Source: Rusavskia elegans
Taxonomy: Eukaryota; Ascomycota; Lecanoromycetes; Teloschistales; Teloschistaceae
DNA: 64,000 nucleotides
Assembly (NCBI GenBank): GCA_011316305.1
Contig: SAUG01000086.1
Span: forward strand, 330,110 to 394,109
Reading direction: 5' to 3'
Position numbers and translations under genes: made by a program. Each line of letters begins with the position of its first letter. The stretch's first letter is position 1. Below are positions 23,345 to 34,507 of the stretch, one piece after another. The notes under the pieces are model-generated. The model was not told the origin of the DNA. It saw only the letters and a program-made list of their open reading frames with translations, and did no database searches.

Positions 23345-24002
23345 CTATTTGGCCTTCCTGCCGAAAAGTAGGATCCAGACTAATTGGAGGCATTGGAAGA
23401 ATAATTGCAGGATGCTTCCACGTGTGGCGGGTGGAGCTGGACTTTTGTTACTCGAGGAATCTGATGAGTCAACAGAAATCTGTTTGCTTCGGCGCAACAA
23501 CTCGCTAGGGTCTGACAGAGAGAGAGTTCGGTCCTCATCGAGGATCGGCGAAGGTCCTCCCTCTGTAGTTGACTTTTCTCTTTCGTCTTGGTTCGAGAAG
23601 TCTTTGATGCCATTCATGGCTGGATAAGGTTGAGCGGTGTTACCCACAGTGTCTTTCGAATACGATGTCTCATCCGCAGCTGTTGTGTCCAGCACTTCTG
23701 GCTTCGGTGGCGGTGTAGTGACGACCAGACGGTTGTTGAGGTTTCGGAGGGCATCGGTGATTGTATCGCTGATCAGGATGATGCACTTTGGGAGGGCTTA
23801 CTGAAGAGATACCGCCATCGGGAGCAGTACTATCCTGGTCAACGATCGAGCACTCCAGCTCATGGGATTGCCACCTGGGTAGGGTGAACGAGCCAGCGAC
23901 ATAGACTGGAGGTTGGGCGCCTGGACTCGTGAAACGAATCTCGACGGCGTAGGTAGTTGGCCCCTTGGAAGAGTCGAGAATGTTACAGGAATATTGAAAC
24001 AT
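23345..24002 (-). pseudogene. Broken gene for AMPK-type glycogen-binding (CBM48) domain protein with hydrophobic tail
   Basis: The 5' part (24002 down to about 23815) encodes TYAVEIRFTSPGAQPPVYVAG and FTLPRWQSHELE, the start of an AMPK1_CBM/CBM48 fold. The end of that fold, DTITDALRNLNNRLVV (compare the usual TDxxGNxNNxLVV ending), lies about 35 nt further on in a different frame. It runs on to a serine-rich linker and a hydrophobic tail (LQLFFQCLQLVWILLF) before a stop at 23345. The central strands of the domain, normally 30 or more residues, are missing. The only intron-like segment between the halves is about 33 nt (GTAAGC...CAG) and does not restore the frame. I infer an internal deletion plus frameshift; an unusual splice is the alternative. 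Divergent from the Pol4 gene. Confidence 0.55.
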
Positions 24003-24882
24003 TGTCAGATAACGTAGGAGATTGACGGAGAAGAGATAGAGTAGAAATAGTACGACCAGAGTTTCTGGGAAAGCAGCTCAAGCCAGCTGGTGACGGCGAC
24101 GGCGAACATTCACTTGAACATATAGCAACATGAAGATTCCGGCTCCACCATGTAGCTCGAAGGATGTAGTATGCCGTTCCATTTTCTCCCTTAACGTACA
24201 CATGTTTCTCTTGGTGGAACAATCGATCAAGCTATTGGGTAGCACTCTATCCATGGGTACCGTTGAAGATTGCCGTTTTGATCCGCCATAAAGAGAGATA
24301 TAGCGATCGATCGGTCGAGAACGATTAAGTCGAGGTGGCGATTGTTGTCATCCGATGACGTGATTAATCGATGCGAAGTTTAGAAGCTCGTGATTTAGCG
24401 GCTACAATAATACACATCCAATCCGAATACCACGAAGTCGCTTTCAACAGCCTCGTACCTACTTTAAAGAGCAATGTGAGCTCCATAGCTGTTTAGTATA
24501 AAGGTAGGCTACATCCTGTCCTGAAGCTCTCGGGTCTTGCTTGAGCCAGTAGAGCTACATTGGAGGACACTGTTATTATTAAGACGATTTTGACCGGAAG
24601 AAGCACCTGCTGCTTGACTTGCTTTGCTACTCCTCTCCTTCCGTTTGCTGCTGTCCTTTCCTTTCGTTCTTGCGGTATATCTTGCGCATATCCTTGAGCC
24701 CGTCGGCTTCTCTACCTTGCTTGGGAATTGCTTCCGAGGTTGAAAGATGATGCCGGACAGCGCTGCTCACTCGCTGTACCTGTACCATGCCAAAGCATAC
24801 GCTGCTCAACAGATAATCAAGCGGAAGAAACTTGGCTCATCACCCAGTTCGTACACTCCAAGACCCAAGGGCCGAACTAGCT
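24003..24882. promoter_or_regulatory. Intergenic region upstream of Pol4 gene
   Basis: 880 bp between divergent genes. Features seen: GATCGATCGG-type short palindromes near 24308, a TGACGTGATTAAT block (CRE-like TGACGT) near 24356-24368, and a small upstream ORF overlapping the Pol4 start (separate entry). Confidence 0.45.
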
Positions 24883-24908
24883 ATGTCGTCTATACCTTCC
24901 AAACTTGA
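24747..24908 (+). other. Upstream ORF overlapping the Pol4 start codon
   Basis: Begins with two adjacent ATGs, encodes 53 residues (MMPDSAAHSLYLYHAKAYAA, then lysine-rich), and stops at 24906-24908, 26 nt inside the Pol4 ORF in another frame. If transcribed, scanning ribosomes would meet these ATGs first and an overlapping uORF would lower Pol4 output. I cannot tell whether the transcript starts upstream of 24747. Confidence 0.35.
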
Positions 24909-27027
24909 CCTCAGCACCTTTCCAAACACCTATGTTCTTCAAGCCCATGTACCCGTTGCAGAGCTTCATGACATAGAACAACATCTCATCAAATCCGGCG
25001 CTCCCTTGACGTACGACATCTGCGAAGCCAGACTCGTACTGGGCTACATTTCCAAGTCCCGGAGGGCCAAGTTTGAGCTTCAGGCTGGGAACGTACAATT
25101 CACGCCAATTGATGCCTTGGATCCGTCAGATACTGTCTCCCCGGAACTTGAACCCGAAAGCCCAGAGTTGCCTCCAGTAAAAAGACGCAAGCTTCAAGAT
25201 ACCGAAACAGAGTCAACGACTGACGAGTCGACGGCTAGCAAGCATGAAGATTCGTCGACCATTGGCTCCGAAACCGAGGCTGAGCTTGAAGTAGAAGCAG
25301 AGCCCCTGTCCCAACTTTCGATCTCTCAAGCTTCAACTTCCCAAACAATCGACTCTTCGCCGCCTCCAGAACTGCCTCCAAAACCGTATAACCAAAACGA
25401 TTTTGCAAACCGGATTAAGGTAGTCAATCTTCAGTGGCTGAAAGACTCGGTCCGTTTAGGAAACCCGCAAGACATTCAAAAATATCTCGTCTACGAGGCC
25501 GAACTTCTCCCTTCTCAAACAGGTTCGCAAACGCCTAAACCTCGTGCAGCGGAGCCGGTTCCAGTACAAATAGGCCCCGAAGCAGACAGAAAGATTCCCG
25601 TAAGAAGCAGTATTCCTAGGGAAATCGTGCATCGCGCAAAAGCTGAGGCCGAGTCCAAGCCGGAGCCCAGGGCCTACTTCCCCAGAGCTTCTAAACGTGA
25701 TCGCGTTTCCGCCGCTGCGAAACATGATTTCTCAAACCGGAGTTTCACATCTACAACCTCCCGGGACCCCCGGCCTCAGCGAACGCGATTGCTCCATCAA
25801 ACTACTTCTGAGCATGAAGAAGGCGTTTCCGGAACCCTCCCACCCATGCCTGATTGGGTACATCAAAACAAAGTGTACTCGTGCCAACGTGCCACACCCC
25901 TCAATAGCCCCAATGATGCCTTTATCGCCCAATTGAAAGAGATCAGGGCTGCCCGTCTCCTCACAAACGACGGGATAGGCGTCCGTGCCTACAGCACCAG
26001 TATCGCTTCGTTGGCCGCCTACCCATACCAAATCCAGAGTACTGGCGAGATTCTAGCTTTGCCGGGCTGCGACCAGAAAATTGCTCATCTTTTCTACGAA
26101 TGGCAGAACTCTCCCGATCATCGCATCCAAGCTGCTAAAGATATTGCGGACGACCCTGTGCTCAAGGTTTTACGCTTGTTTTACGAGATCTGGGGCGTTG
26201 GTGCTGCCACAGCCAGAGAATTCTACTACGCACAGAAATGGCGAGATCTAGACGACATCGTTGAATTCGGATGGAACAGCCTGAGCCGTGTGCAGCAGAT
26301 AGGGGTGAAGTACTATGATGAGTTCTTGCTCAAACTGCCAAGAGCTGAAGTGGAGGCCATTGCAGATGTCGTGAAACACCACGCACAAAAGGTTGTGGGC
26401 GAGAGGGTTCAATGCGTTATCGTTGGCGGCTACCGACGTGGCAAAGCCGAAAGTGGAGACGTTGACCTAATACTCAGTCATCCAGAGCAGAGCGCTACAG
26501 CTGGCTTGGTAGACAAGGTAGTCAAGAGCCTAGAGCAAGAGGGGTGGATCACTCACACTTTGACTCTGAATTTGACCAACACGAAAAGAGGCCAGGAGAC
26601 TTTACCGTACATCACCAACACAAAAGGCGCTGGGTTCGATACTCTCGACAAGGCTTTGGTGGTCTGGCAAAACCAACCACAGCCCAATAAGGGCGTGGGT
26701 GATGCCCAGGGAAAGGAGGTTAAGAACCCGAACCCTCATCGCCGAGTCGATATCATCATCTCGCCCTGGCGAACTGTCGGGTGTGCGGTGGCAGGGTGGA
26801 CATCAGGCACTACTTTCCAACGAGACCTACGACGTTACGCGAAGAAAGTGAAAGGATGGAAGTTCGATAGTAGTGGCGTTCGGGAAAGAGGGTCGGGGAA
26901 GTGGATTGATCTTGAAGGCTGGGCGGACCCGAGGACGAGATGTGGGGATCCACTTGAAGCCGAGAAGAGGGTATTCGAGGAATTGGGACTTCAGTACCAG
27001 GAGCCTTGGGATAGATGCACTGGATGA
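24883..27027 (+). CDS. POL4: X-family DNA polymerase, Pol4/Pol-mu-like, with BRCT domain
   Basis: Gap-filling polymerase of non-homologous end joining and base excision repair, nuclear. Single exon, 714 aa, ATG at 24883. The upstream in-frame codons include no ATG. The N-terminus (NTYVLQAHVPVAELHDIEQH ... VVNLQWLKDSVRLGN) is a BRCT fold split by a long acidic, serine-rich insert. Next come an 8-kDa-type helix-hairpin region (GIGVRAYSTSIASLAAYP, ILALPGCDQKIAHLF), the fingers (YEIWGVGAATAREFY) and the palm. Metal-binding aspartates are D526 and D528 in GGYRRGKAESGDVDL, and D623 in RRVDIIISPW. The sugar-discrimination position reads GW (638-639) in GWTSGTTFQRDLRR, as in Pol mu and TdT, not the YF of Pol beta and lambda; this supports the Pol4 call. 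Convergent with DNA ligase I, 281 bp apart. Confidence 0.9.
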   Translation: MSSIPSKLDLSTFPNTYVLQAHVPVAELHDIEQHLIKSGAPLTYDICEARLVLGYISKSRRAKFELQAGNVQFTPIDALDPSDTVSPELEPESPELPPVKRRKLQDTETESTTDESTASKHEDSSTIGSETEAELEVEAEPLSQLSISQASTSQTIDSSPPPELPPKPYNQNDFANRIKVVNLQWLKDSVRLGNPQDIQKYLVYEAELLPSQTGSQTPKPRAAEPVPVQIGPEADRKIPVRSSIPREIVHRAKAEAESKPEPRAYFPRASKRDRVSAAAKHDFSNRSFTSTTSRDPRPQRTRLLHQTTSEHEEGVSGTLPPMPDWVHQNKVYSCQRATPLNSPNDAFIAQLKEIRAARLLTNDGIGVRAYSTSIASLAAYPYQIQSTGEILALPGCDQKIAHLFYEWQNSPDHRIQAAKDIADDPVLKVLRLFYEIWGVGAATAREFYYAQKWRDLDDIVEFGWNSLSRVQQIGVKYYDEFLLKLPRAEVEAIADVVKHHAQKVVGERVQCVIVGGYRRGKAESGDVDLILSHPEQSATAGLVDKVVKSLEQEGWITHTLTLNLTNTKRGQETLPYITNTKGAGFDTLDKALVVWQNQPQPNKGVGDAQGKEVKNPNPHRRVDIIISPWRTVGCAVAGWTSGTTFQRDLRRYAKKVKGWKFDSSGVRERGSGKWIDLEGWADPRTRCGDPLEAEKRVFEELGLQYQEPWDRCTG

Positions 27028-27308
27028 TACGTGGATGCCGACAACTCCACCTGATGTTGACTCCACGGCATGGGTACTCAAGCTTTGTCTTGGATAATGA
27101 AACCCCGGACCCCCCATAAGAATTGTCAGCTTCTACCGGGTAAACAGGATAGTTATATATGTAGTCGACTCATATATAGCGCGAATGACATACCAAATCT
27201 TGTTGACTCGGGAACATCAAGCAGTTGGCCGTCCCCTTTTCTAAGCGCCTTGCTCAAATCTGTAAAAAGCCCAGCATTCATCATGCAGATATGCGACAAA
27301 AGATTACC

Positions 27309-30263
27309 TCAGTACTCGAAATCATCGTCAATACTCGGCCCCTTATCCTTCCCAACATTCTCCTGCTTCCGGTACAATTCTACAACCATTCGACTCTCCG
27401 TCGCTTGTTCCGGCTTCTTATCCTCTCTCACCTTCAAGAACCTCGGGAACCTCAAGCTGATTCCTTTTCCGCAGGCGTCGCCCAACGCTTCCGCGCCAGC
27501 TTTGTATCGCGGACTCAGGGTCAAATCAGCAGTCTTGATTTCCCACACAACACGCGGCTCGAACCATACGTCTGGCTGATCCTTCGGAACCGTTGAATGC
27601 AAATAGAAGGGTTTGGGCTTTTCGATGGTGACTTCGCTGAGCGTAGAATGCAGCTCCTCTAAGATTGCTTCCGAGAACCCCGTACCGATGTTGCAAACGC
27701 TCTCGTACGTCTGCTTGATCGCATTGTAGCATGCCAATAGGAAGGCTCCATAGACACTCGTTCGTTTACCCTTGCCGTAGTACGCACCAAGAACGACCAG
27801 GTCGAGAGAATCACCGATACCCGTCAGGTAATCTTTCTTGACTTTGAGCCAGTTGCGGCTCCGTTTGCTGGGTTCGTAGCCGCTTTCATCCGTATCCAGC
27901 ATTTTGACCATGAGTCCTTCACAAGAAGCTTTGACGGATTCGTCAAGAAGTGTTTGGATCTCTTCGAGGTCGGAGGTATCGCCGTACTGAGCAAAGGCGA
28001 ACTCGCCCTCCACTGGTGCGAAAGCTTGTTGTAGAAGCTCGCGGCGCTCGCGGAGAGGCTTTTCAACGACTGCCTAGTTCTTGGGTCAGCCCGCCAGACA
28101 AGGGTTCGGAATCAAACATACTTCGCCGTTGTAAAAGAGCATGTCGAACGCAAAAACGCAGACTTTGACCTTGACGTCCTCAACCTTGACATCTTTGCGT
28201 TTACGGGTCATGAGCTGCTGAAAAGGCAGGACCTTCTTGTCAACCATGTCCCACGCTACGGTCTCGCAGTCGAGCACGAAACTCTTGGTTTCACTCTTGA
28301 TCCAAGTATCGAGCTTAGCAAGAATATCAGGATACTTCTTCGAGAGATCCTCGGAATTTCTTGAAAAGATGGCGGAGAGTCCTTTTCTCCCCTTTACAAT
28401 AGGTAAAGTACTTGTATATTGTTGTGGTGAATCTTCAGCGACGTAATGGATCTGCGCACGCTCACCATCGTATTTGTATTCGCAGGTGAAGTTCTTCCCT
28501 TCGAATCGATCAAGTACTTCAGTAATGGACTTGGTAGGCTTTGCTAACATGGGCTTCAGTGGTACACCGGGCTGCAACTTGCAGTTCTCACGAAGATGGA
28601 AAATGCCATGCTCAAGCATGGCTGGAATGATCACTTCATAGCTCGGTAGTTCACTAATCGGGGTCAGTAATACCAACGGGATGAGTGGAAACCACTCACC
28701 TGTAAACTGTCTTCAGGATAGCTTCCCCCTTCGCTAGTTGTTCGCTGCTGGGAAGCTTTTTGCCCTTTCTCTCCGTCTCATAAATGACCATCGCGTGAGC
28801 TAAGGCTACCAAGACGGTCTTCTCAGCAAGCCCAAGTCTCAGCTTCCCTTCCAAAAATCGTATGATGAATTTCGTTTCACTGGCCCCTCCCTTGTCCTTG
28901 GTGATGTCGACCCCTTTGCCACCTTTCCCAGCAAGCGCCACGTCTGCGGAAGAAAGTAGCTTCTTGATGCCAGCTACCTTTCGTCCTTGGGAGCCATCGC
29001 CTGAGACGGTTGCGATACCCATGAGGCCATCTAGGACACCTTTTACAGTCAAAGCCTTGGGCTTGAACATGGTAGGCTGGCTGGAACGACTCTTTGCTGC
29101 TACCAACCCCAGATCTCCAATCTCGGCTTGATCAGCTTTGATGATCTGCAAGCTTCTACCTGTGGTCTCTCCTATCGCTTTCATGATCAGGGACTCGCCA
29201 ATGCCCAGTTCTACCCCTGCGTAATCGGCAGCAAGCTTATTGATCATGAGCTGTACCGTGGGCAATAGATCATGTGGCGTAAGACGCAGGACTTGTCGAA
29301 GAAGAAGTGAGCAGTGAGAGGAGATGATTAATCGTTTGGTGGTCATCTCGATCAAGGAAAAGGTGGTGCATAGAGCTGCGTACGGCACGGGATCGCCTTG
29401 CTTCCAATCCGGGTAGGGGTCTTTCCCACTGCTCTTCAAAGTCGATTGCACCTTTTCTCTCGCTTTTGCGGCCACCTCGGGTGCTTCTTCATCCTCCGAC
29501 TCTGCTTCCTTATTGTCAGCGTGAGACAAAGCACCGTTCACCTCGGCATCTTCTGCATCAGGGCTAGCATCATCATTCGCATCTTGTAGCGGCTTAGCTG
29601 TCTGTGCATGCGGCCGGAGCTTCTTTTTGTCCGTCCCTCTGGACTTGGTGTGGCCCACCTTGGACATTACGTCTTTGGACGATTTGGACGATGATTCAGA
29701 CTTGTCCACGACTTCTGTGGCTTCATTTGTTGGTGTATTCTTTGACGATGGCTTGGGAGAGATGTGAGATACCTGAATCCTCTTCTCGGGTCCACTGCGT
29801 CGAGATCGCTTCTTGACTGGCTCCTCATCAACGTCGTTGTTGTCGGGATCAAGGTGTCGAGTGCTTCTTTTATGAGACTTGATTGGATCGGAGCCTGAAT
29901 CTCCAGCTTTGTGCAGCTTCTTTCTTGGCTCGGGATCCTTGGGCTCTTCGTCGTCAGCCGAGCCTGGATCGGATTGCATTGCAGTATCCGTTTGTTCAAG
30001 GTCATCGCCGCCCACGGCTGCTACTTGATCGAGGGGCCGGGCGATCTCGCCATTGATATTGTCTTGATCTTCCTTTTTTGGGGGGGTGTTGAAGGCTAGG
30101 GTGGACTGCTGAGGTTTGACGCTGGGACCATTGGGATGGCCAAAGAATTTACTATTCGATTAAATTATTTAGTGTTGCACCGGACGTAAGAATTGACGGG
30201 CATGCACTGCAGAGTTCTCTGGGACGATTTGACATACGCAAGAGTAGCTTGCTTGGGCGGCAT
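27309..30263 (-). CDS. CDC9: DNA ligase I (ATP-dependent replicative ligase)
   Basis: Seals Okazaki fragments and repair nicks in the nucleus. Minus-strand exons 30263-30238, 30151-28700, 28653-28122 and 28073-27309 give 924 aa, normal for fungal Cdc9. The first 26-nt exon plus exon 2 encode QATLAKFF, a PCNA-interacting motif with Q5, L8, F11 and F12. About 200 charged residues follow with lysine-rich likely nuclear signals, then the DNA-binding domain (DPYPDWKQGDPVPYAALC, LMINKLAADYAGVELGIGES). The catalytic lysine is K553 in EYKYDGERAQIH. Later motifs are SFVLDCETVAWD, FAFDMLFYNGE, SCEGLMVKML, WLKVKKDY and DLVVLGAYYGKGKR. Introns are 86, 46 and 48 nt. It is the last gene before the transposon island. 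A mitochondrial isoform is possible but not shown. Confidence 0.93.
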
Positions 30264-30640
30264 GGTTGTATAGAGCTGCTTGGTGAAGCTGATCGAATTC
30301 AATGAAGCTGTATTTGACCGAGTGTGAGGGTGGGCGTGTTGTACGTATAGGGGAGCGCTATCAGGTGTGGTGCGTGAAGGTCGACAGCAACGAATCCATA
30401 CTGCTAAGTATTGCCGTGAGAAGCGGTAGGCAGCCACAGCTTGGTAACACTGAGGCCTGACGGCGCTCCTGTAGATGGAATGGAGCAGCCTTAACCTGAG
30501 ATGCGAGTACAGAAAGTCGACGCGTCGCAAGATCTCGCGTAAAGTGGCTGATGATGTCAGGGTATTTTTACTCTGACATTTCCCCACCAAAAGCGTATAC
30601 TCTGTAATATCCTGAGGTAGCAGCTGCAGCATGCGCTGTG
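30264..30640 (-). promoter_or_regulatory. DNA ligase I promoter
   Basis: Non-coding DNA of normal composition between the ligase start and the AT-rich island. Two MluI-box-like cores are listed separately. At about 30640 the composition changes sharply to AT-rich. Confidence 0.55.
30520..30540. promoter_or_regulatory. Two MCB-like ACGCG elements upstream of DNA ligase I
   Basis: ACGCGT at 30520-30525 (inside the palindrome CGACGCGTCG) and TCGCGT, i.e. ACGCGA on the minus strand, at 30535-30540. They lie about 257-277 bp upstream of the ligase ATG. ACGCG(T/A) is the binding core of MBF, which drives G1/S genes, including CDC9 in yeasts. That it works here is inference. Confidence 0.5.
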
Positions 30641-30867
30641 AATATGGGTATAGTATATAATCACAAGGATATAAATTTTTCTCTAGTATTTAAAACGGTT
30701 TCTCGTGACGGGATATTTATTTAAATTTATACTAGTATTTCCGCTACAGGAAATCGTCTGTTTATATTTCTTTTTATCTAATACTTATTAGTTTTTTGAT
30801 TTAATCTACTACGACGTATCTAATTTCATTTATATAAATTATAATCTTTTTATTTCTATCGTCTACG

Positions 30868-31362
30868 TAGATTAGCTACTTCGGATCGAATTTTCGTCGA
30901 TATTTCGAAAACCCGATCCGAGTTTTAACGAGTCGATTTAACCTGATCTATTAAATAGTATAGGTCGATTTCTAAAATTAGAATCGAAAATCGAATCGAA
31001 TTATAAAATAAATATTAATAGAAATCCGATTCGATTTATTAAGCCTTTTATATATAGTAAAATACTATAATTAATATATATAAATACTATTATTAATTAA
31101 ATATATCTATAGATAATATATATAGATAATATATTTACTTTAATTAAACTTGTTTCTAATAGATAGATATATATTTTTATACTAGATTTTAGTAGTTTTA
31201 ACGAATTAAATCTAGAAATTTAGGTTCGATCTAGAATCGAATTAATTCGATATCTAGAAAAATCGGAACCGATTCGATTCGGTATTTAGAAAAGTCGGAA
31301 CCGACTGGATTCGAATTCGGAATACGAACCCGGATTCGAAATCCGATCCGACGGTTAATCTA
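30868..31362 (-). mobile_element. TAGACTGGCC-family TIR element, 495 bp
   Basis: The left end TAGATTAGCTACTTCGGATC is the reverse complement of the right end seen in the copy at 38940-39477. The right end is GACGGTTAATCTA. The direct repeat TCGTCTACG flanks it (30859-30867 and 31363-31371), extending to 11 bp if the preceding TA is counted. It is the repeat nearest the gene-rich half. Confidence 0.7.
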
Positions 31363-34037
31363 TCGTCTACGCTATTATATTTTCGAAAATAAAATTAATT
31401 AAATTTATTTACGTACAGACCTCGAAACGGATTGAATCGAGTCGGATTCTAAAACTTCTGACTCGATTCGAAACGAGTTAGAATATCTCCGGGTTAAATT
31501 ATAAACGGATTAGAATATAAACGAATTCTCGCGGATTTATTTCGTTTAAAAGACAAATTAATTACTTCCCGCGCTAATATAGATACTAAACTAACGTAAA
31601 TAGACTTTTTAAATATTTTAATATATTAAAAAGTAAAAATTTATATATATTCTATTTCAGCGTTTATATATAATTAATTGTAATTCATTTTAAAAACTGC
31701 TATTTTTAGTAAATTTCGATTTAAATTCGATTCGTTTCGATTCGATCCGATTCGAATCTATTTAGATCGAATTCGGATCGAAAATTTCTATATTCTATTT
31801 CGAAAAACATTTACGTACTAGAATCGTTATATTATTTTAATCGAAAGATTATAATAGTAATTAATCTATATTATAGTAGTATAGTATTAATATAATCAAT
31901 AATTTATTTTATTTAATCGTTAGATTATAAAAGAAATATCTATTTCGAAAATTACTGTTAATAAATTCTATTATAGAATAATGTAAAGATTTTACGAATT
32001 TAAATTTATCTAAATAAATAGCGAGTCATATCGTAATATATATAGCTCTGAATTCTATATAACTATTTAAAAAAAAGAAAATAAAATATATTAAATAATT
32101 TTAACATTAATTATTATAAAAAAACACAACTATTTTCGAATTAAATTTTTTTTTAAATTATTTACAACTATAATAAAATAGATTTTACGATCGATATATT
32201 TATCGCGATACTATTAAAATAGATATTATAATCAAAAAAAAAACAGTATTTTAATATTAGAATTAACTAAAACGGAATAATAAACTATAAAAAAAATTCC
32301 ATTATCGAACGAAACTTTTTTCTATAATAGAAAATAAATCGACTTTAAATATAATTTTCGATCAATTTTAATGATAATAAACTTAATCTAGATTCGAATA
32401 TATCTATCTAATAATAAAAATTTAAAGAAAAAAGTAATTTATAGAATAAAATAATAAAATAAAATTTTTTTTAAAAAAAATTCTATCTAATTCGAATATA
32501 GGCTAGCGCGAGTTATAGAAATAAAAAGCTAATAAAAAGAAAATTTAGAAAAAAGTTATAAAAAAAGATATTTTTTAAATATAAAATTTTATTCTTTAGA
32601 AATTATTTAAAAGAAAATATAAATTAATATTTTTATTTTAAATTGATTTCAAAATTATATGATTTATATCTTCTATTAAAAGTTTAACTATATAGTTTTC
32701 GAAAAGATTGTCAATAATTATAAAATCAAAAATATTATTTTAATTAGCTTTTTCAATTATCGAATTTAAATTCTATTTAATTTATTTAATTTGTTTTGAT
32801 TTTAATACTCGATAAACCAGTGGTTCGATAAAAAAACAAACGTTAATATACTAGTATCGAATATACAGTAGCAGAGTTTATATTCTAGTTTAATTAACGT
32901 AAATAACGGTTATTTAGAATTTTAATTTAACTTTATTTAGTAATATAATATATCTCTATCGATAATTTAACTAACGTAGAAATTTTTATAGATAAATATA
33001 TCTCGCAGTCATCGTTTCTTCTTTATTTACCAATAATACAAACCTAAAATCCCTTGCGTACGTATTTAAAAATGAAATAAATTAATATAGATAATCGTTA
33101 AAAAAATGAAAATCTATTTACTATAATCGATAGAATATAGATAGTATTTAAAAAAAATATAAAAGATACTATTATAGACCAAAATTAAAAAATAAATTAA
33201 AAAAATATCGAAGTTACTTTATAAAAATATCGATTATACGAAAAATAATAACTTTTTTATCAAAAAATATAGATATAAAATGAATTTATATTAATTAAAA
33301 TAAAATATTGATTATAGTTAAAATAATACATTGATTTTATTTTTTAAATTTATTATTTTATTAATCGAAAATCTATATGGTAACGATAATTAAATATTTT
33401 ATAAAAACTTTAAAATTATTTAAATATAAATATAATCTAATTTAAATTTTTTATTTATTTTAATTGTTTTAATTGTTTTTTTAATATTCGATCAATCGTC
33501 GATTCCGTAAACAATTCAATGTTAGAACGCTAACGTAAGATATACGATATATAAATTGATATTTCAGTCCAATTAATTTAAATCAAAAAACTATATAAAA
33601 TTAAAACGAATTTATTTCTTAATACGTTCGTAATATAGTTTCTATAGTTTATTTAAAATATAACGTAGCAGAATTTTCGTATGATATATTAGTATTTTAA
33701 TTATAAAATATAATCTATTAACGTTATTCCTGCGTTTTATTATAACGTTTTCCTAATAGTTAATATAAACTTCATTCTATTACTAATTTATAAAAAGAAA
33801 TAAATAATAGAAAAAATAAAAAATAATTGGAATCAATTATAAAAAGAATATTAAATAAATAATAATATTGAAAATATAAATTTAGATAGTAGATTTTATA
33901 TTGATAGAAAAATCGACTATATTATAAAAAAAATAAAATCAATTATATTTAATTAATCGAATCAAGAAACTGAAATATATATTTTATTTTAAAAATTAAT
34001 TGATATTAAAATTTTAAAAAACTATATTTTCTATTAT
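31363..34037. other. Unassigned RIP-degraded DNA
   Basis: Very AT-rich with no readable frame. One recognisable piece is a truncated copy of the ~940-bp repeat at about 32778-33060. Around 31700-31780 there are dense GATTCG/TCGAATC strings like those inside the TIR elements, possibly a remnant. The rest could not be assigned. Confidence 0.4.
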
Positions 34038-34295
34038 AATTATTTAGTATTTAAATTTGTTACCAAAAATTCAAATTTAAAATTTCCGAAAAAACTAGAT
34101 TTGAACTAAATTTTACACAGAGAAATTTTAATTTATTTAATTTCTTTTAAATTCAATTCCAAATTGATCGATTTATACGAATACGAAGCGATTTGATATA
34201 GAATATCTCTATATAAATTCTATATAAAAATCGATTTTAACGATAAAATATATTTAAATATTAGTTAACTTTCGAAAGATTCGAATTTTCGATCC
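34038..34295 (-). mobile_element. Truncated SINE copy 4
   Basis: Aligns by eye to the body and B-box end of the SINE at 61649-62075, up to TTCGAAAGATTCGAATTTTCGATCC, then stops abruptly at an LTR beginning at 34296. Only the body and part of the tRNA-like head remain, heavily mutated. Confidence 0.55.
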
Positions 34296-34507
34296 TGTAA
34301 CGTCTTTGTATATCAGAAAACGTTACGCTCGCGTCTAGCTATAGTCGTAGACGTCGTCCGAACTATTAAATAGTAAAGAAATCCTAGCGTAAACTACTAT
34401 AACTAATATCGTATAGTTGTAAAAATAAAATTATAATATTACGAAGCGTTTTCGTTACGTAGTTTAATTATAAAAAAAATAAAGCGGTATTTAATAACTA
34501 TTTAGTT
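34296..34507 (-). mobile_element. Partial Gypsy LTR
   Basis: Starts TGTAACGTCTTTGTATATCA, the outer end of the Gypsy-family LTR in this island (minus orientation). It is cut at about 34507 by the ~940-bp repeat. It directly abuts the truncated SINE. Confidence 0.65.
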
